NCBI GenBank assembly: GCA_958510825.1
Contig: OY294049.1
Span: 22,520,945 to 22,584,944 of the forward strand
Reading direction: 5' to 3'
DNA from: Brachypterus glaber
Taxonomy: Eukaryota > Arthropoda > Insecta > Coleoptera > Kateretidae
DNA: 64,000 nucleotides
A program made the translations under genes and the position numbers. Position 1 is the stretch's first letter. Every line of letters starts with the position of its first letter. This document shows, piece by piece, positions 9,699 to 22,600 of this stretch. The notes under the pieces are model-generated. The model did not search any database, was not told where the DNA came from, and saw only the letters and a list, made by a program, of their open reading frames with translations.

Positions 9699-12600
9699 AA
9701 TTATTTTTTGTACAATGATTAACAATAATAAGAGAGTCATTCTGTAAAAATTTGAAGCAAATCGCTCGTGGCACTTGGCCGCAGGAGCGATCGTTGCTGG
9801 AGACCATAATTTTATTTTTTTCTGCTGCACCCACAATTCTCATTTGCGAATAATTATTTTTTGTAAAATGATTAACAATAATAAGAGAGTCATCTGTAAA
9901 ATTTGAAGCAAATCGCTCGTGGCACTTGGCCGCAGGAGCGATCGTTGCTGGAGATCATAATTTTTTATTTTTTTCTGCTGCACCCACAATTCTTATTTGC
10001 GAATAATTATTTTTTGTACAATGATTAACAATAATAAGAGAGTCATTCTGTAAAAATTTGAAGCAAATCGCTCGTGGCACTTGGCCGCAGGAGCGATCGT
10101 TGCTGGAGACCATAATTTTTATTTTTTTCTGCTGCACCCACAATTCTCATTTGCGAATAATTATTTTTTGTACAATGATTAACAATGATAAGAGGGTTAT
10201 CCTGTAAAAATTTGAAGCAAATCGCTCGTGGCACTTGGACGCAGGAGCGATCGTTGCTGGAGACCATAATTTTTATTTTTTTCTGCTGCACCCACAATTC
10301 TCATTTGCAAATAATTATTTTTTGTACAATGATTAACAATGATAAGAGCGTCATCCTGTAAAAATTTGAAGCAAATCGCTCGTGGCACTTGGCCGCAGGA
10401 GCGATCGTTGCTGGAGACCATAATTTTTAATTTTTTCTGCTGCACCCACAATTCTCATTTGCGAATAATAATTTTTTGTACAATGATTAACAATAATAAG
10501 AGGGTCATGCTGTAAGAATTTGAAGCAAATCTCTTGTGGCACTTGGCCGCAGGAGTGATCGTTGCTGGAGATCATAATTTTTTATTTTTTTTCTGCTGCA
10601 CCCACAATTCTTATTTGCGAATAATTATTTTTTGTACAATGATTAACAATAATAAGAGGGACATTCTGTAAAAATTTGAAGCAAATCGTTCGTGGCACTT
10701 GGCCGCAGGAGCGATCGTTGCTGGAGACCATAATTTTTATTTTTTTCTGCTGCACCCACAATTCTCATTTGCGAATAATTATTTTTTGTACAATGATTAA
10801 CAATTATAAGAGGGTCATGCTGTAAGAATTTGAAGCAAATCGCTCGTGGCACTTGGACGCAGGAGCGATCGTTGCTGGAGACCATAATTTTTATTTTTTT
10901 CTGCTGCACCCACAATTCTCATTTGCGAATAATTATTTTTTGTACAATGATTAACAATGATAAGAGGGTTATCCTGTAAAAATTTGAAGCAAATCGCTAG
11001 TGGCACTTGGACGCAGGAGCGATCGTTGCTGGAGACCATAATTTTTATTTTTTTCTGCTGCACCCACAATTCTCATTTGCGAATAATTATTTTTTGTACA
11101 ATGATTAACAATGATAAGAGCGTCATCCTGTAAAAATTTGAAGCAAATCGCTCGTGGCACTTGGCCGCAGGAGCGATCGTTGCTGGAGACCATAATTTTT
11201 AATTTTTTCTGCTGCACCCACAATTCTCATTTGCGAATAATAATTTTTTGTACAATGATTAACAATAATAAGAGGGTCATGCTGTAAGAATTTGAAGCAA
11301 ATCGCTCGTGGCACTTGGCCGCAGGAGTGATCGTTGCTGGAGATCATAATTTTTTATTTTTTTTCTGCTGCACCCACAATTATTATTTGCGAATAATTAT
11401 TTTTTGTACAATGATTAACAATAATAAGAGGGACATTCTGTAAAAATTTGAAGCAAATCGCTCGTGGCACTTGGCCGCAGGAGCGATCGTTGCTGAAGAC
11501 CATAATTTTTAATTTTTTCTGCTGCACCCACAATTCTCATTTGCGAATAATAATTTTTTGTACAATGATTAACAATAATGAGAGGGTCATGCTGTAAGAA
11601 TTTGAAGCAAATCGCTCGTGGCACTTGGCCGCAGGAGCGATCGTTGCTGGAGATCATAATTTTTTATTTTTTTTCTGCTGCACCCACAATTCTTATTTGC
11701 GAATAATTATTTTTTGTACAATGATTAACAATAATAAGAGGGACATTCTGTAAAAATTTGAAGCAAATCGCTCGTGGCACTTGGACGCAGGAGCGATCGT
11801 TGCTGGAGACCATAATTTTTATTTTTTTCTGCTGCACCCACAATTCTCATTTGCGAATAATTATTTTTTGTACAATGATTAACAATAATAAGAGGGTCAT
11901 TCTGTAAAAATTTGAAGCAAATCGCTTGTGGCACTTGACCGCAGGAGCGATCGTTGCTGGAGACCATAATCTTTAATTTTTTCTGCTGCACCCACAATTC
12001 TCATTTGCGAATAATTATTTTTTGTACAATGATTAACAATAATAAGAGGGTCATGCTGTAAGAATTTGAAGCAAATCGCTCGTGGCACTTGGACGCAGGA
12101 GCGATCGTTGCTGGAGACCATAATTTTTATTTTTTTCTGCTGCACCCACAATTCTCATTTGCGAATAATTATTTTTTGTACAATGATTAACAATGATAAG
12201 AGGGTTATCCTGTAAAAATTTGAAGCAAATCGCTCGTGGCACTTGGACGCAGGAGCGATCGTTGCTGGAGACCATAATTTTTATTTTTTTCTGCTGCACC
12301 CACAATTCTCATTTGCAAATAATTATTTTTTGTACAATGATTAACAATAATAAGAGGGTCATTCTGTAAAAATTTGAAGCAAATCGCTTGTGGCACTTGA
12401 CCGCAGGAGCGATCGTTGCTGGAGACCATAATCTTTAATTTTTTCTGCTGCACCCACAATTCTCATTTGCGAATAATTATTTTTTGTACAATGATTAACA
12501 ATAATAAGAGGGTCATGCTGTAAGAATTTGAAGCAAATCGCTCGTGGCACTTGGACGCAGGAGCGATCGTTGCTGGAGACCATAATTTTTATTTTTTTCT

Positions 12601-13345
12601 GCTGCACCCACAATTCTCATTTGCGAATAATTATTTTTTGTACAATGATTAACAATGATAAGAGGGTTATCCTGTAAAAATTTGAAGCAAATCGCTCGTG
12701 GCACTTGGACGCAGGAGCGATCGTTGCTGGAGACCATAATTTTTATTTTTTTCTGCTGCACCCACAATTCTCATTTGCGAATAATTATTTTTTGTACAAT
12801 GATTAACAATGATAAGAGGGTCATCCTGTAAAAATTTGAAGCAAATCGCTCGTGGCACTTGGCCGCAGGAGCGATCGTTGCTGGAGACCATAATTTTTAA
12901 TTTTTTCTGCTGCACCCACAATTCTCATTTGGGAATAATTATTTTTTGTACAATGATTAACAATGATAAGAGGGTCATCCTGTAAAAATTTGAAGCAATT
13001 CGTTCGTGGCACTTGGACGCAGGAGCGATCGTTGCTGGAGAGCATAATTTTTAATTTTTTCTGCTGCACCCACAATTCTCATTTGCGAATAATTATTTTT
13101 TGTACAATGATTAACAATGATAAGAGGGTCATGCTGTAAAAATTTGAAGCAAATCGCTCGTGGCACTTGGCCGCAGGAGCAATCGTTGCTGGAGATCATA
13201 ATTTTTTATTTTTTTTCTGCTGCACCCACAATTCTCATTTGCGAATAATTATTTTTTGTACAATGATTAAAAATAATAAGAGGGTCATCCTGTAAAAATT
13301 TGAAGCAAATCGCTCGTGGCACTTTGGCGATTGTTTCTGGAGTTA
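9699..13345. repeat. 154-bp satellite array with higher-order repeats
   Basis: About 23 head-to-tail monomers of 154 bp are visible. Each holds CTGCTGCACCCACAATTCTC, a TTTGCGAATAATTATT stretch, TGTACAATGATTAACAAT and GAGCGATCGTTGCTGGAGA. Variants recur in blocks: monomers near 10,043, 10,197, 10,351 and 10,643 reappear near 10,815, 10,969, 11,123 and 11,415 (shift 772 bp, five monomers), and those near 11,897 and 12,051 reappear near 12,359 and 12,513 (shift 462 bp, three monomers). The last monomer decays at about 13,345. Minus-strand frames of 70-90 codons in every monomer are by-products; 154 is not divisible by three. Confidence 0.95.
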
Positions 13346-13598
13346 ATTTTTTTTAACTAAATATTTATACTGATTTTATTTCGCTGCACCCCTGCGTTTT
13401 TTTTTACTAGGGTGATCATTGTAGATAACCCTAACCTTATATTTAATAAGAATAATGAGTCAAATTTGCCTTTGCATTAAAATAAAACTGATGTGCCGCT
13501 TCATAGTTTCGTTGCTAACTTTCGTTGCTAACTTCACACGCGTCTTTTGAACCGCTCTGTATCTATCAATAATATTTAACTCTGTTTATTTTTTTTAG

Positions 13599-13649
13599 GG
13601 CAGGTTGGATTTTATGTAATTACCTTGGTAACTGGCGCATTATTAAATG
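13599..13649 (+). CDS. ENT-1 exon (first visible), 51 bp
   Basis: Acceptor TTTTTTAG before 13,599 and donor GTAAAA after 13,649. It reads (W)QVGFYVITLVTGALLN(G), split codons at both ends, matching ENT-2 exon 50,153-50,203 in length and phase. Confidence 0.8.
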
Positions 13650-16600
13650 GTAAAACATTATTGACTACTATAACTACTATAACTAAGGCGTTATGGGTAC
13701 TTACCCCAAGAAATTTAAAATTGGTTCAAACTAACTAACTAACTTTAAGTTAAGTCTTAATTTGAATTGAACTTGTTTTTTTTATAATGTTTCTATGGTC
13801 TCCTAAAAATGCACAATTTTTAAAGTTTCTTAGTTTTTAATGTAGAATCGCATCATTGAAAATTTCGTTCTTAACATTTTAGTATTTAATTTTTCGTCCT
13901 CAAAAACGTGAAATTTCACCTTTATATGATTTTTTTTCGAACACGGTTAATCCTATAATATTACAAAAAGAGTATCTTTTTTATGCATTTTAATCCAAGA
14001 AATCGTGTTCCACTATTAAAATTACAAAAAAGTTACACAGAAAAAAGTTTGGGACAAAAAACTGATAATGCTTCTCCGTATCGCACGCCACTGGTTAAAA
14101 TAAGTAAATAAAAATAACATGTGATGATGGGCCTTATTAGGATTAGTTCACTTGCGATACCTCGTTGCTATATCTCAAAGGGTTTCCGAGTTATTAAAAC
14201 AGAATTTTTTAGCCACTTTCAAATGGGCTTAGCTTCCTTACGACTTACTTTTAGACATAATATGTTAATAGAAACTTTTTTAATATTTTCCTATGTAGAA
14301 TTACCCCTTAATCAAATTATTGACCCTATTTCTGAATAACCCTGTATGTTACACTATAGTGTAACACTTTAAATGTGTTTTTTAGTAGTAAATTAAAATT
14401 TGGCATTTGTCCTGGTTTGATTACCAAATATTTAAATATTCTCCGGATATTTAAATTACACTCGGTTTTTCCTTATAACTCATTATAACCCAAGTTACAC
14501 AGTAGCCATAAAGTATCTCTTACCACTCTTTCGCAACAAAATTACAGCCATATGGCAATGTTTCCAAATGGTTAATCCTACAGTATTACAACAAGAGTAC
14601 CTTTTTTTATGTATTTTGACTTGAGCAATCATGTCCAATAATAAACTTACAAAAAACTTACACAGAAAAAACTTTGGGGCAAAAAACTGATAAAGTCTTC
14701 CGTTTTGCATGCCCCTGGTTAAAATAAGTACATAAAAATAACATACGAAGATGGGTATATTAAGATTAATTCACATTCAAAACCTCATTGCTGTGTCTCA
14801 AAGGGTTCCTGAGGTATTAAATAAAAACCGAATTTTTTAGCCACTTTCAAAGGGGCTTAGTTTCCTTACGACACATATTTAGACATAAGCTTATAGGAAC
14901 TTTGTTTCATATTTTCCTTTGTACGGTCGTTAAAGCTAATAAAAGAAACATACATAAAAAAATGGTTATACTTAATGAGTTAGGTATTTCGTGGCATGTT
15001 GGACATTGAACATGTTATACTTCATGTTATTTTGTATGGTATTGAAAAAGGTACTTTTTTGGTTTATTTTTCATACACTCACACTAAATTAGCATATTTT
15101 ACATATTGTACAAAAGCAAATTAGATTGAACACAAGGAAAACGTCAAATTTTTAGGTTACAATTACAACTTAAGGCCTATTCAGAGGCTTGCATAACAAC
15201 CATTACAAGATACATGACGACAAATCAAGCCAATCCTGGCATCGCATTCTTATGTACTATGCTTGTTATGCGAGTTTTTGGATAGGCCCTTTCCAGGAAA
15301 ACAGTACCGACATCTGTTAAATTTTTGATACACTACGATTTATGCATAATTATGCTATTTATGCGCGCTGTCGGGCCACCTCGCTTTCCTACACCTACCA
15401 GGCTACGAGCTGGAAAAGATCAACAGCTGCTCTCCACGTCTACGGAGTAAGCGGCTACTGGGATCGATTTCCATGTGCTCTGAGCAAATTTAGGGACCCA
15501 AGGATAACTGCTTTATGCATGCGACCGGTTAAAGTTTCAGCCGAATCGCGACATAGCGGTATGGCCTTTAAGACAGAGAGAAAACTACCACCGATGGATC
15601 CAATAATTAGCAACACCAGTTTCATAGAGTGGTCTCCACTCCACTCCAGTCTGTGGAGCTGAAATAATAGATCGTGATATTTTGTCCGTTTGTTCTCATT
15701 CAAAACAATATTCTTCTTGTATTGGCTGGAGCCGTATACTTATACTTACGTAGACATAACGCGGCCTTACGAGTGCGACACTTCTTTCTCAGGCACTCGT
15801 ATGGGTTAGACGAAATTGCAGTACCGCTCTATGCTCCAGCCGATATTGAGTGGTGGAGAATGATAGTAACTGTTGTCGCATCTATTAGAACTATCTATTC
15901 CTATAGACATAACGCGGCCTTACGAGTGCGACACTTCTTTCTCAGGCACTCGTATGGGTTAGACGAAATTGCAGTACCGCTCTATGCTCCAGCCGATATT
16001 GAGTGGTGGAGAATGATAGTAACTGTTGTCGCATCTATTAGAACTATCTATTCCCCACTCTATAGGCAAATAAGGCAAATACGTGCCAATAAACCAGATC
16101 TTGTTCTCCTCGATCATAAATTCAAAACAATGTTTCCTATCAAATTTTCGGCCCAAGCCTAGAAGAATATTGTTTTAAAGGAGGAGAGCAAACGGACAAA
16201 ATTTCGCAAAATATCTTAAACTTCTCGACTATTTTTTTTGCTTCTATTTTGTCTCAGCAAAAAACCTTTAAGCTTCGGTTTCCTCCAAAAGTCGCAGTCG
16301 CTGACGACTGCTACCGAGTCGTTGAGACATCTCCAATGTATTTTAAATATCCCTTTTTTCCTAGCTGCTGCCAAGTCGTTACTACTAACTACTGGTCGCC
16401 GTTGGTTTGGTCGCCGGTCGCTTTACCGCTCCGGGAGCAGACGCACGACTATTTCGTCGCGAATTTGACCGTGAAACAGGTAGTTTTGCCCTGTGACTAG
16501 TGTCTCACTGTTTCACTGAATTAAAATTGCTTAAAATCCCTCCACTTCTCTCAGCCGAAACATCTCATTAACTTTTACCGTTTTTTCTTCATGATGTAAT

Positions 16601-19600
16601 GTTAATAAGAGGATGAGATTCTCCTCTTCCGCTTGATAATTCAGAAACATTAAAAGAACCGACTTTTTAGATATATTCATACTGATTGAAAGGTATAAAC
16701 TCGCAAACAAACAAAAAAGCTGTTTATAAAATGACCTGCTAACAGAATGGCTACTGGCGAATGGCATGACCGAGAAAAACTGGTAGGGTCGTGAGGACCT
16801 GGTCGCGGCTACCCGGTCGCAGTCGTCAGCGACTGTTACTTTTGGAAGAAACCGAAGCTTTAGTCTCGAACACCAACGTCTAAGTTCGGGTACTAGGTGC
16901 TAAATATATTAATTTTTAGGTGCAAGTGCAATTAATTTAATCACAGCATTTCAAATGTCAGCATTTTACCCACCCAGATACGTGGCTGGACAACTGGCTG
17001 GCCAATCCTTATGCGGAATTTTAGCCGTCCTGGTACAAATAATAACTCTTTCAAGTAATAAATCTTCTCAAGATGTGGCTTTCATCTATTTTTCATTTGG
17101 AGCTTTTTTAATATTAGTAACTAATTTTTTTTATTTATACATGAATGAAAAATCTGAGTTTTTTAATTACTACAAAAAAGATGAAAGTACTGTAAATGCC
17201 GTAAAACCAACAAGAGAAATGTGGATTGGTGTTATAAATAAAGTAAAGTATATTATGCTAACCTTGATTGCCATTTTGGGTGCAACAGTGATGATCAATC
17301 CTGGAGTTACCACCAATGTACAATCCTCCTCCAACAGCAGCACACCTTGGAGTGGTAAGAGTTTATTTATTTATATATTTATTATTAGAGAGACACAAAC
17401 AGATTACAATCCATGAACAGTACCCCCGTACTAAATGTAATGTTCTACAAGTAATAAGCTAATTATTATCAAAAAAAAAACGTAAGTAGTTAATACAATG
17501 TTAGTAATTTATATTAATTTATATTATGTACTTCATACTTACATAGTTAATAAACAAGATAAACGTAGGTATATCTTTTTTCTACGACTGCTTTAGAATG
17601 TAAGCAAATACACTTAAACACAGAATGAATCTATTCTAGCTCTAGATACGGTACGAATATTCCGTATCAAGTGTTAGAATGAGCACACGTAGTGAATAAT
17701 TTAATGCAATTTAAAGTTTTGCGTTAAAACTATATGTAGTTTATTAGTTTTTCTTAATATTTGACCAGTTTTTTATCAATTTACTTCAAAAAATTAAAAC
17801 TGCTCCATCTATTGTTAAATATTTAAACCTGATATCTGTCACAACAATCTGACATAACCTTCAATTTTTGCATTATAATTTGTAAATATGTGCTAAAATT
17901 AAATAAAAATCTTTTTTAAGTACTGATTTGATAAAATTATTAAATAATATTAATTGCTTTATTTAAAAATATGTGTTTTGTTGCATTTACAATGTCGGGT
18001 CACAAAAAACATTGTTTTTAACCTTGTCCGCAGTTTAAAGCCATACAGTGTTTCATATTTGCAGTCAAAGAAAAAGTATAGTCTACAACACGTATGGAAT
18101 AGTCATGCCGCGCTCGCGGGATACTCATACTCGCCTGCCGGCTCGTATGACAAACTTTCCGCTCGCACGGAATATTGACTATTCCATACTAGTTATAGAT
18201 TATACTATTCTAGACGGGTGGCAATATTATTATAATTAAATTATATTAGTATTAAAATCTCTATATATCGGAAACTATAAATGGTTTGGACGTTTTTCTA
18301 GTAACAATAAAATGCGTTTTAACTGTGCCATATACATCGTTAAATAGAGAATTTTGTAAGCTTTAAAATGATTTATTACACTACCCCCCTTTAAAAAAAA
18401 ATCCCCCTCTTGTCCTCCTGTCTCCATTGTGTTCTCAAAACATATCAAATATATACCAAAAAATTATTTGGGTTATGTTTAATTAAGCGTTTTAAAGAAT
18501 TGGATATCTTAAGCCGTTTAAAGGCGAACTTTTGACACGCACTGTATAATAAACGTTTAATAAGCAGACATTTTATCGAAACACAGACCTTATTAAGATA
18601 ATGTATCACACGAGATGATCAAGTCTTACATTTTAAGCGAAATTAAAAAAAAATAATTTTTTGCAGAGTGCTTTGTAAACAACGAAGCAATTAAATTAAC
18701 GGAGGTTAGGTTTAAAATTGCCATCTACGTGTATGCGGCATTTAGATCTACAATAATTGTACTAATTATTAGTATCTCGCTCCTAATATTTCCATAATTT
18801 GAATAAAATGCCTTTTTCCAGTTTAGAGAAACGGGATATGCTGGAAATACTGTTAGCATCGAAATGTGCAAATTACTTCTAAAACATACCCACATGCAGA
18901 AAGGGAGAAAAACAATTTTTTTTACGTTTTTTAAACCTACCCTAGTAGAAATTTAACGTTAGAATAACGTTTTTCTAACGTTAGAAAACTGTATAAAAGT
19001 ACGTTATAAAATATGTGCAAATGTCCCGCTTTTTAAGGTTAGAATCAAACGTTAGTTACAAACGTTAATCTAACGTTGGATTTTTAAGTTAGAAACACGT
19101 TATAAGTACGCTTAATTTCTAACTTTCGGAGAGGGCGTGGCCAACTAGGAAATTTCTACCTGCATCATAAAATGGCAGCTGGAGGCAAATTTATTCATAT
19201 AAATAAATTTTAATATATTTTAACAATCATAATATTTTTAAACATAATTTCGTTACATTTCTTTATAAAATAGCCATATCTTTAGGTGGGCCTAAATATG
19301 CTGTTATACTTCGATAAATACGTTTACCTATCAGAAAAAACTTCGGAAAAAACTTTATATTTAGTTAGTTAATATTTATTTATACATTCAGAATCTTAAA
19401 ATATTTTTTCAATTCTAATACAGCGTTGCCAGACTTACTATAATTTTGACTTTTGGGGGATATTTTTTTAAACTTATACAGTGCGGTCCAAAAGTCACCC
19501 CCCCCCCTTTTAACTTTTGAACGAGTTGAGATATCGACTTAAAATTTAGAACTCTTAAATAAGACATCTTAAACTATCTTTTAGCATATATTTGATTTTC

Positions 19601-22600
19601 AGCTCTTAAAATGTGGACAGGGGGGCATGGGGGGACATTCTTTTAAATAGAATGTGTGATACGTGTGATACATCATTTTAAAGCTTATAAAATTCTCTAT
19701 TTAAACTAACATTTTTAAGTTTTTTAAAAATGTTTTTTAAGGTTTTGATTTTTCAATTTTTTGTGCTAAAACATTTAATTTTTTAAGTTTTTTTTTATTA
19801 ATTTTTATTTATGTTAACTAAAATTAGTTTAAAAGTATAATTAACATTTTTTTTATGATGAAATTAGGCATTTTAAAAAAATTATTTGTTTTTTTTTAGA
19901 GGAATTTTGACATTAATACCCATTTTCAACCCCATTTTAACCCAATTTTTTTTTTATTTAAAAATATGGAGTTAAACGGTTAAACGGTTTAAGCTTTAAA
20001 ATGATGTATTACACGACCCCACTTTCCATTTAAAAAATGTGCCCCCATGCCCCCCTGCCCACATTTTAAGAGCTGAAAGTATTAAATATATGATAAAAGA
20101 TAGTTTAAGTTGTGTTATTTAAAAGTTCCAAATTTGAAGTCGATATCTCAACTGGTTCAAAAGTTAAGAGGGGGTGGTGACGTTTGGACCGCTCTGTATA
20201 AATAATAAACATAGCTGTCTGAAATGAGTATTTTTTACTATAGCTTACGTATTAATAATGGAAGTTTAAAAAATATTTAAAGTTAGAATAAGGTTAGAAA
20301 AGGTTAGAAATTAGTTGGGTAACTAACGTTAGATTTATGTATTTTATAACGTTTTTGCCAAACGTTAGTTTTCAAGGTTAGATTTATATATTTTATAATG
20401 TTTTTGTCAAACATTAATTTTTAAGGTTAAATTTATATATTCTATAACGTTTTTGTATAACGTTTGAGACTAAACATAAAAATATCACTAATCTAATGTT
20501 AAGTTAAATGTGTATTTTTCTATCAGGGTAGATATGGAGGTAGACAAAATGATAATAAGTTTAAATTTTACAAGCGGTAAGTAAAAGAGTCTCCATATCT
20601 AAAACCATCTAATGAGTTTTTTACTAAGTTCAATGCCGAGCTCATGCGTGCAATGTCACATTGCCAATGTAAATGTCACATTGCCAATGTTTACAGTTTC
20701 AAACCTAACCTACGTTAAAAATAATGTAAAGAGAGAAAATATTTATTTGCGCTCCTAGTAGAGGTAAGTGAACTTTTCTGTGTGAGGTCGTATTTTGTGG
20801 ACCGAAGCGGAGCTGAGGTCCATAAACACGACAGAAGACAGAAAAAAATTTACCTACGAGTAGCGCATTACGTTTTCCTCACTACCAAGGAGTTAAAATC
20901 CTATTTTATTAATAATATTTTTGACATTTATATGTGTGACAATTCAAGAAATCATTTTTTATGGAATCACTCTATAAAATTAGAATAGTTATTTATGATA
21001 TATATAAGATATTGCCCATGAGAAAATTAACCTGCGAGGCATCAGTCAAGCAGGTTAATTTTCGAGAGGGCAATATCGGTTTACCCACGAGTGCCATACA
21101 AGGTTTTATCCAATAAATAGCTTAGGAATTCATATTTTTATTAAAAATTTTAATGACATTTACAAGAAAATAATTTGACAAGTGACAGTTGAGTGGGTAA
21201 AATAAATAATTATCCACTCAATAAAGTAAAAGCCACGCGGGGGTTATTATTGAGTTTATCTATTTAAAATAAAGCTGGTAATTGTCTCATTATCTGTATG
21301 TATTGGATAAATAGTATTATTGTGTAAAAAGTCCCCCTGCGGTAAATGTAAGCACACTTAGTATCCTTGTTCGGTAAATCGTTTTTTTCTTTCTTTAGTT
21401 ACAGTTTTGTTTCTATTGACTTCATTTATCACTAAGTGTGCTCGATATAGTACTTTCCATTACTGTCGACTTTTTGATTAAGAAATGTCAACTTACCAAG
21501 TTGGTAGTGAGAAAAGTATATTTTCCATAAAGTTCATGGAAAAAAATTAATTGAAGTTTGTTTTCAGCAAAATATTTTGTTCCTGTTTGTACTTATTTAA
21601 ATTATAATATATTTGATTTGGCTGGACGAGAACTGGCGCAAAAATTCAGGAAACCAAAAAATGGCAAACTTGTACTTGGAATGGGCATGATGAGATTTGT
21701 TCTTGTACCTTTGATTATATTTAGCAATGTACAACCCAGACATCATACATCGGTGTGGTTTAATTCGGATATAGTTTATGCCATTTTTATTGCAATATTG
21801 GGCATAACTAATGGATATTTATTTAATTTGTGTATTATGGCAATTCCAACGTAAGTAATATTACTATTATACACGGTGTCCCACGGTAGACAAATCAGTC
21901 AAACTGTGGCGTTATTAACAAGGATATCAACATGAAACTTTTACCAGTCAATATGGACCTAATTATCTTCAATTGACCCAAAACAAAAGTTTTCTACTCT
22001 TTTTTGGTTTTGAGCTAGAGCTCCACACATGCACTTTTAAAAGCATAACAATACTTTCAAATGCCAAAATTAAAAAAAGTAACAATTTTTCTTTATCATA
22101 TGATAGTTTTTTTCACTAAAAACAATAATTTTCGATTTAAATTCTTAATTTTATAAAACCTTAAAAAAGGGCAATTGCATAATGGAATGACCCCGCTATG
22201 GCAAAAGAGTAGGATGCCTTGAAATTAAATTTTTTAAATAAGTCGTATATGATGACAATAAATGTCAAATTTGATTTTACATTATAATCAAAAAATTAAC
22301 AAAGCAAGATTTTTATAAAACCAAGTTTTGAATGCCAAAATGATAACTTTAGAAGTAAAGAAAGAAATTATTTTAACTTATGGAGAATGTGCTCGAAATT
22401 TAAGAGAAACAACGAGAAGAATAGTAAATTATTTAAATTTATTAACTTGCTGCTTGATTTGAATCCATTTGAATCGTGGAAGACTCGCAAAGAATTAGAA
22501 TTATTTGCTAATAATAGATTTTGTGAAATGGCATTTATATTCCCATGATTCTCTGAAGTTAGATGCGTAATTTTGACCTTTTTTCATCAGAACTGGAGTG

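Larger units (their letters stand above)
13650..16919. other. ENT-1 intron filled with repeat elements
   Basis: It contains single arms of the CAG-type foldback family (13,795-14,349, ending AATAACCCTGTA, and about 14,515-14,935), a MITE (15,171-15,291), a TIR element with an internal 153-bp duplication (15,677-16,206) and a small foldback (16,262-16,868). No host exon was seen inside. Confidence 0.65.
17355..21567. other. ENT-1 intron with nested repeats
   Basis: It holds dispersed-repeat copy 2 (17,577-18,208), half a CAG-type foldback (about 18,300-18,548), the AACGTTA-word element (18,941-20,528) with a nested 718-bp foldback, and a small palindrome at 21,009-21,079 (ATATTGCCC arms). No exon detected. 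Confidence 0.65.

Noticed and set aside
9955..13199. About twenty overlapping minus-strand frames of 74-90 codons with similar sequences (beginning Met-Trp-Val-Gln-Gln)
   Set aside because: They are the 154-bp satellite translated; the period is not a multiple of three, frames overlap each other, and no signal for expression is seen.
9699..13345. CRISPR-like regular array
   Set aside because: Units are contiguous and of equal length without unique spacers, and the DNA is clearly eukaryotic.
15342..15703. Overlapping frames on both strands of about 80-106 codons
   Set aside because: No family resemblance, and they lie between repeat elements; codon use shows nothing gene-like.
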